Shown: positions 4,843-6,581 of the stretch, in pieces | Layout of the letters: each line of letters opens with the position of its first letter | Position numbering within the stretch: position 1 is the first letter of the stretch | Assembly (NCBI GenBank): GCA_030612585.1 | Contig: JAUWNP010000230.1 | Location: forward strand, 1 to 6,581 | Direction of reading: 5' to 3' | DNA from: Anaerolineae bacterium | GTDB lineage: Bacteria; Chloroflexota; Anaerolineae; B4-G1 | DNA: 6,581 nucleotides | Notes under the pieces: generated by a model | Database searches by the model: none | What the model was told of the DNA's origin: nothing | What the model saw: only the letters and a program-made list of their open reading frames with translations | Translations under genes and position numbers: made by a program

Positions 4843-5559
4843 ATGCACATCAAGAAAGTCCAAATTAACAGCGAGAACTACCCCACCAGCCGTTACTATC
4901 CGTTCAACATCTCTATTCTCAGGGAGACGCCAGAACTCACGTTCAGAAGGCCCATCGCCTTCTTCGTGGGCGAGAATGGATCGGGAAAGTCCACCCTGCT
5001 GGACGCGATCACCAGGAAGTGCGGCATTCATATATGGGATAAGCCCAGGCGACACGTCGCCCACAACAATCCCTACGAGACCCGTCTGGAAAACTACATC
5101 ACCGTGACGTGGGCAAACGGGAGTGTACCGGGCTCCCTTTTCAGAGCCGAGACGTTTCGTGACTTTGCCGACTTCCTCGACGACGTTGCCCTCTGCGATC
5201 CCGGCCGGCTGAAATATCACGGTGGTCATATCCTCAATACGTTGTCGCACGGCGAGGCAATTCTGAGTTACTTCAGCGGTCGTTATCACATCAAAGGGCT
5301 CTATCTCCTCGACGAACCGGAGGCCGCGTTCTCACCCTCCAGCCAAGTGAGGTTCCTAAAACTGCTACGACGGCTGGAGGCGGAAGGCCACGCCCAGTTC
5401 ATCATGGCCACCCACTCCCCCATCCTGCTGGCCTATCCGGGAGCCCAGATTTTCAGTTTCGATTCGTCCCGCATCAAGGAGGTGGACTACGAGGACACCG
5501 AGCACTACAGGATTTACAAACAGTTTTTCACCGACCGTGGTGCCTTCCTGGAGGCTTGA
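4843..5559 (+). CDS. AAA/ABC-type ATPase of unknown role (COG3910-like)
   Basis: This is a 238-residue soluble ATPase with an ABC-type nucleotide-binding fold. Walker A is GENGSGKST (43-51) and the signature-like loop is LSHGE (134-138). Walker B is GLYLLDEPEAAFSP (152-165) with catalytic Glu158, and the switch histidine is in MATHSPILLAYPG (His191). The pattern of an N-terminal YPFN segment, FFVGENGSGKST, SHGE, DEPEAA(L/F)SP and a final YEDTEHY (216-222) fits a compact family of predicted ATPases annotated as COG3910. It has no membrane segment and no attached transporter or nuclease domain. Its substrate and partners are unknown. The ATG follows GGAGGG (4831-4836) at 6 nt. It lies between two tryptophan genes and is probably cotranscribed with trpB2, about 120 nt downstream. 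A link to tryptophan or to defence is not shown. Confidence 0.88.
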   Translation: MHIKKVQINSENYPTSRYYPFNISILRETPELTFRRPIAFFVGENGSGKSTLLDAITRKCGIHIWDKPRRHVAHNNPYETRLENYITVTWANGSVPGSLFRAETFRDFADFLDDVALCDPGRLKYHGGHILNTLSHGEAILSYFSGRYHIKGLYLLDEPEAAFSPSSQVRFLKLLRRLEAEGHAQFIMATHSPILLAYPGAQIFSFDSSRIKEVDYEDTEHYRIYKQFFTDRGAFLEA

Positions 5560-5565
5560 GGCATC

Positions 5566-5594
5566 GGCGGGTATGAAAACCCGCCCTGCCAGGG
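5566..5594 (+). other. Hairpin without T-tract between the ATPase gene and trpB2
   Basis: GGCGGGT (5566-5572) and ACCCGCC (5579-5585) pair perfectly around ATGAAA. A second small stem, CCCT (5584-5587) with AGGG (5591-5594), overlaps its 3' arm by two bases. No T-tract follows, so this is more likely an mRNA-processing or 3'-stability element, or a weak attenuator, than an intrinsic terminator. Confidence 0.45.
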
Positions 5595-5604
5595 AAAGGA
5601 GGTG

Positions 5605-5682
5605 ATGCTATCGCGGAAGGAAACGAGTAGACAAGGTACACAAGTAGATGGGCACACACTACAAAGGAGAAACAAAAAATGA
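5605..5682 (+). other. Possible 25-codon small ORF overlapping the trpB2 start
   Basis: ATG at 5605 opens 25 codons of a basic peptide starting [11 protein letters not shown] and ending RRNKK. Its TGA (5680-5682) overlaps the trpB2 ATG as ATGA. AGGAGGTGAT (5597-5606), a ten-base match to the 16S rRNA 3' end, precedes it, but the gap to the ATG is only 2 nt, which is too short for an efficient start. There is no Trp codon, so it is not a classical trp leader peptide. It is either a coupling minicistron or an untranslated segment. Confidence 0.2.
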
Positions 5683-6581
5683 CGCAGTACAAGTATCTAT
5701 TGGAAGAGAAAGACTTACCTACGCATTGGTACAACGTGATCCCAGACATGAAGACGCCGCCACCCCCAGATCGGCATCCGGCGACGCTGGAGATAATGAC
5801 ACCTGAGGATCTAGAGCCGGTCTTCCCCCATGCGCTGATCATGCAAGGGGGAAGCCAGGAGAGATGGATCGAGATCCCAGACGAGGTGCAGGACTTACTC
5901 AAGATGTGGCGTCCCTCCCCCCTCTACCGTGCCGCCCGCTGGGAGAAGGCCCTGGACACCCCGGCCAAAATCTACTACAAGTGGGAGGGCGTCAGCCCGC
6001 CGGGCAGCCACAAGCCAAATACCGCTGTGGCGCAGTGTTACTACGCCAGGGAGGAGGGTCTGGAGGGACTAGCCACCGAGACAGGGGCAGGCCAATGGGG
6101 CAGTGCCCTGTGTTTCGCCACCCAATTCTTCGGCCTGAAGGTCAAGGTCTTCATGGTCACGATCAGTTATCACCAGAAGCCCTACCGGCGCATCGCCATG
6201 GAGACCTGGGGAGGGAACGTCGTGCCCAGCCCCAGTTCGGAGACCAAGGCCGGCCGGGACATCCTGGCCGTGGACCCGGAGACCTCGGGCAGCCTGGGCA
6301 TCGCCATCAGCGAGGCCATCGAGTACGCCGTCACCCATGACGGGTGGAAGTACTCCCTGGGCAGCGTGGTGAACTTCGTGCTCCTGCACCAGACGGTCGT
6401 CGGGGTGGAGGCCATGAAACAGATGGAGATGGCGGGCGACTACCCGGACATTCTCATCGGCTGTGTCGGCGGCGGCAGCAACTTCGCCGGCCTCTTCCTG
6501 CCCTTCCTGAAGGACAAGTTGGACGGCACCAAACCGGATCTACGGGTTGTCAACGTGGAGTCCACCGCCTGCCCCAGCCTG
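5679..6581 (+). CDS. trpB: Tryptophan synthase beta chain, TrpB2 type, N-terminal 301 residues (cut by window end)
   Basis: TrpB joins indole and L-serine into L-tryptophan using pyridoxal phosphate. The 301 visible residues are uninterrupted and correspond to about two thirds of the usual 430-455. The long N-terminal extension (WYNVIPDM at 17-24, TPPPPDRHP at 26-34) and RPSPLYRA (78-85) are typical of the TrpB2 branch. The PLP lysine is Lys112 in GSHKPNTA. Glu134 in ETGAGQWG corresponds to the catalytic Glu109 of classical TrpB, and Trp140 in place of His in that motif is a TrpB2 mark. The phosphate-binding loop is VGGGSN (263-268). TrpB2 enzymes often act without TrpA, salvaging free indole, and no trpA is visible. 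The ATG follows AAAGGAG (5663-5669) at 9 nt. No promoter of its own is evident, so it probably shares the ATPase transcript. Confidence 0.93.
   Translation, partial: MTQYKYLLEEKDLPTHWYNVIPDMKTPPPPDRHPATLEIMTPEDLEPVFPHALIMQGGSQERWIEIPDEVQDLLKMWRPSPLYRAARWEKALDTPAKIYYKWEGVSPPGSHKPNTAVAQCYYAREEGLEGLATETGAGQWGSALCFATQFFGLKVKVFMVTISYHQKPYRRIAMETWGGNVVPSPSSETKAGRDILAVDPETSGSLGIAISEAIEYAVTHDGWKYSLGSVVNFVLLHQTVVGVEAMKQMEMAGDYPDILIGCVGGGSNFAGLFLPFLKDKLDGTKPDLRVVNVESTACPSL

Noticed and set aside
4843..5559. ATPase as part of a phage-defence system
   Set aside because: No nuclease, toxin, sensor or other effector gene adjoins it, and its neighbours are tryptophan genes. An ABC-type ATPase alone is not evidence of defence.

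Overview
The window looks like a high-GC bacterial chromosome segment, most likely from the Chloroflexota (Anaerolineae or a relative). This is inferred from three things: secreted proteins built on long Thr/Pro linkers, a T-box in front of trpS, and dispersed short repeats of a kind I associate with that phylum. No marker gene fixes the taxonomy. There is no rRNA, tRNA, CRISPR array, transposase or integrase.

Layout. Positions 1-1000 hold a divergent pair. A secreted protein, cut by the window edge, runs leftward from a GTG start at 120. A secreted two-LysM protein (346-969) runs rightward. Their promoters are both near-consensus, and a 14-bp perfect palindrome lies between the two -35 boxes. 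A hairpin terminator (991-1036) closes the LysM gene. A CAP/SCP-domain protein with a signal peptide, Pro/Thr linker and C-terminal membrane anchor follows (1083-2252), apparently from a leaderless transcript. Glutamate racemase murI (2292-3173) lies 39 nt further on and is probably cotranscribed. The LysM, CAP and MurI genes fit a loose cell-envelope theme.

The second half has a tryptophan theme. A consensus sigma70-type promoter (3175-3203) drives a leader of about 380 nt that is a T-box riboswitch. It has a UGG (Trp) specifier, a UGGC acceptor-pairing bulge that fits a G73 discriminator, and a terminator at 3560-3592. It controls trpS (3645-4691). Next come a perfect inverted repeat overlapping the promoter of an uncharacterised AAA/ABC-type ATPase (4843-5559), and then the beginning of a TrpB2-type tryptophan synthase beta chain (from 5679, cut by the window end).

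The most unusual feature is a 42-nt dispersed repeat. One copy lies in frame inside murI (2975-3016). A second copy, 41/42 identical and in inverse orientation, lies inside the trpS T-box leader (3408-3449), and a shorter 19-nt relative is at 3340-3358. The same mobile or propagating sequence is therefore read as protein in one gene and as riboswitch RNA in its neighbour. I found no clear new defence or mobile system. The best leads are this repeat, the enlarged T-box and the operator-like repeat before the ATPase.
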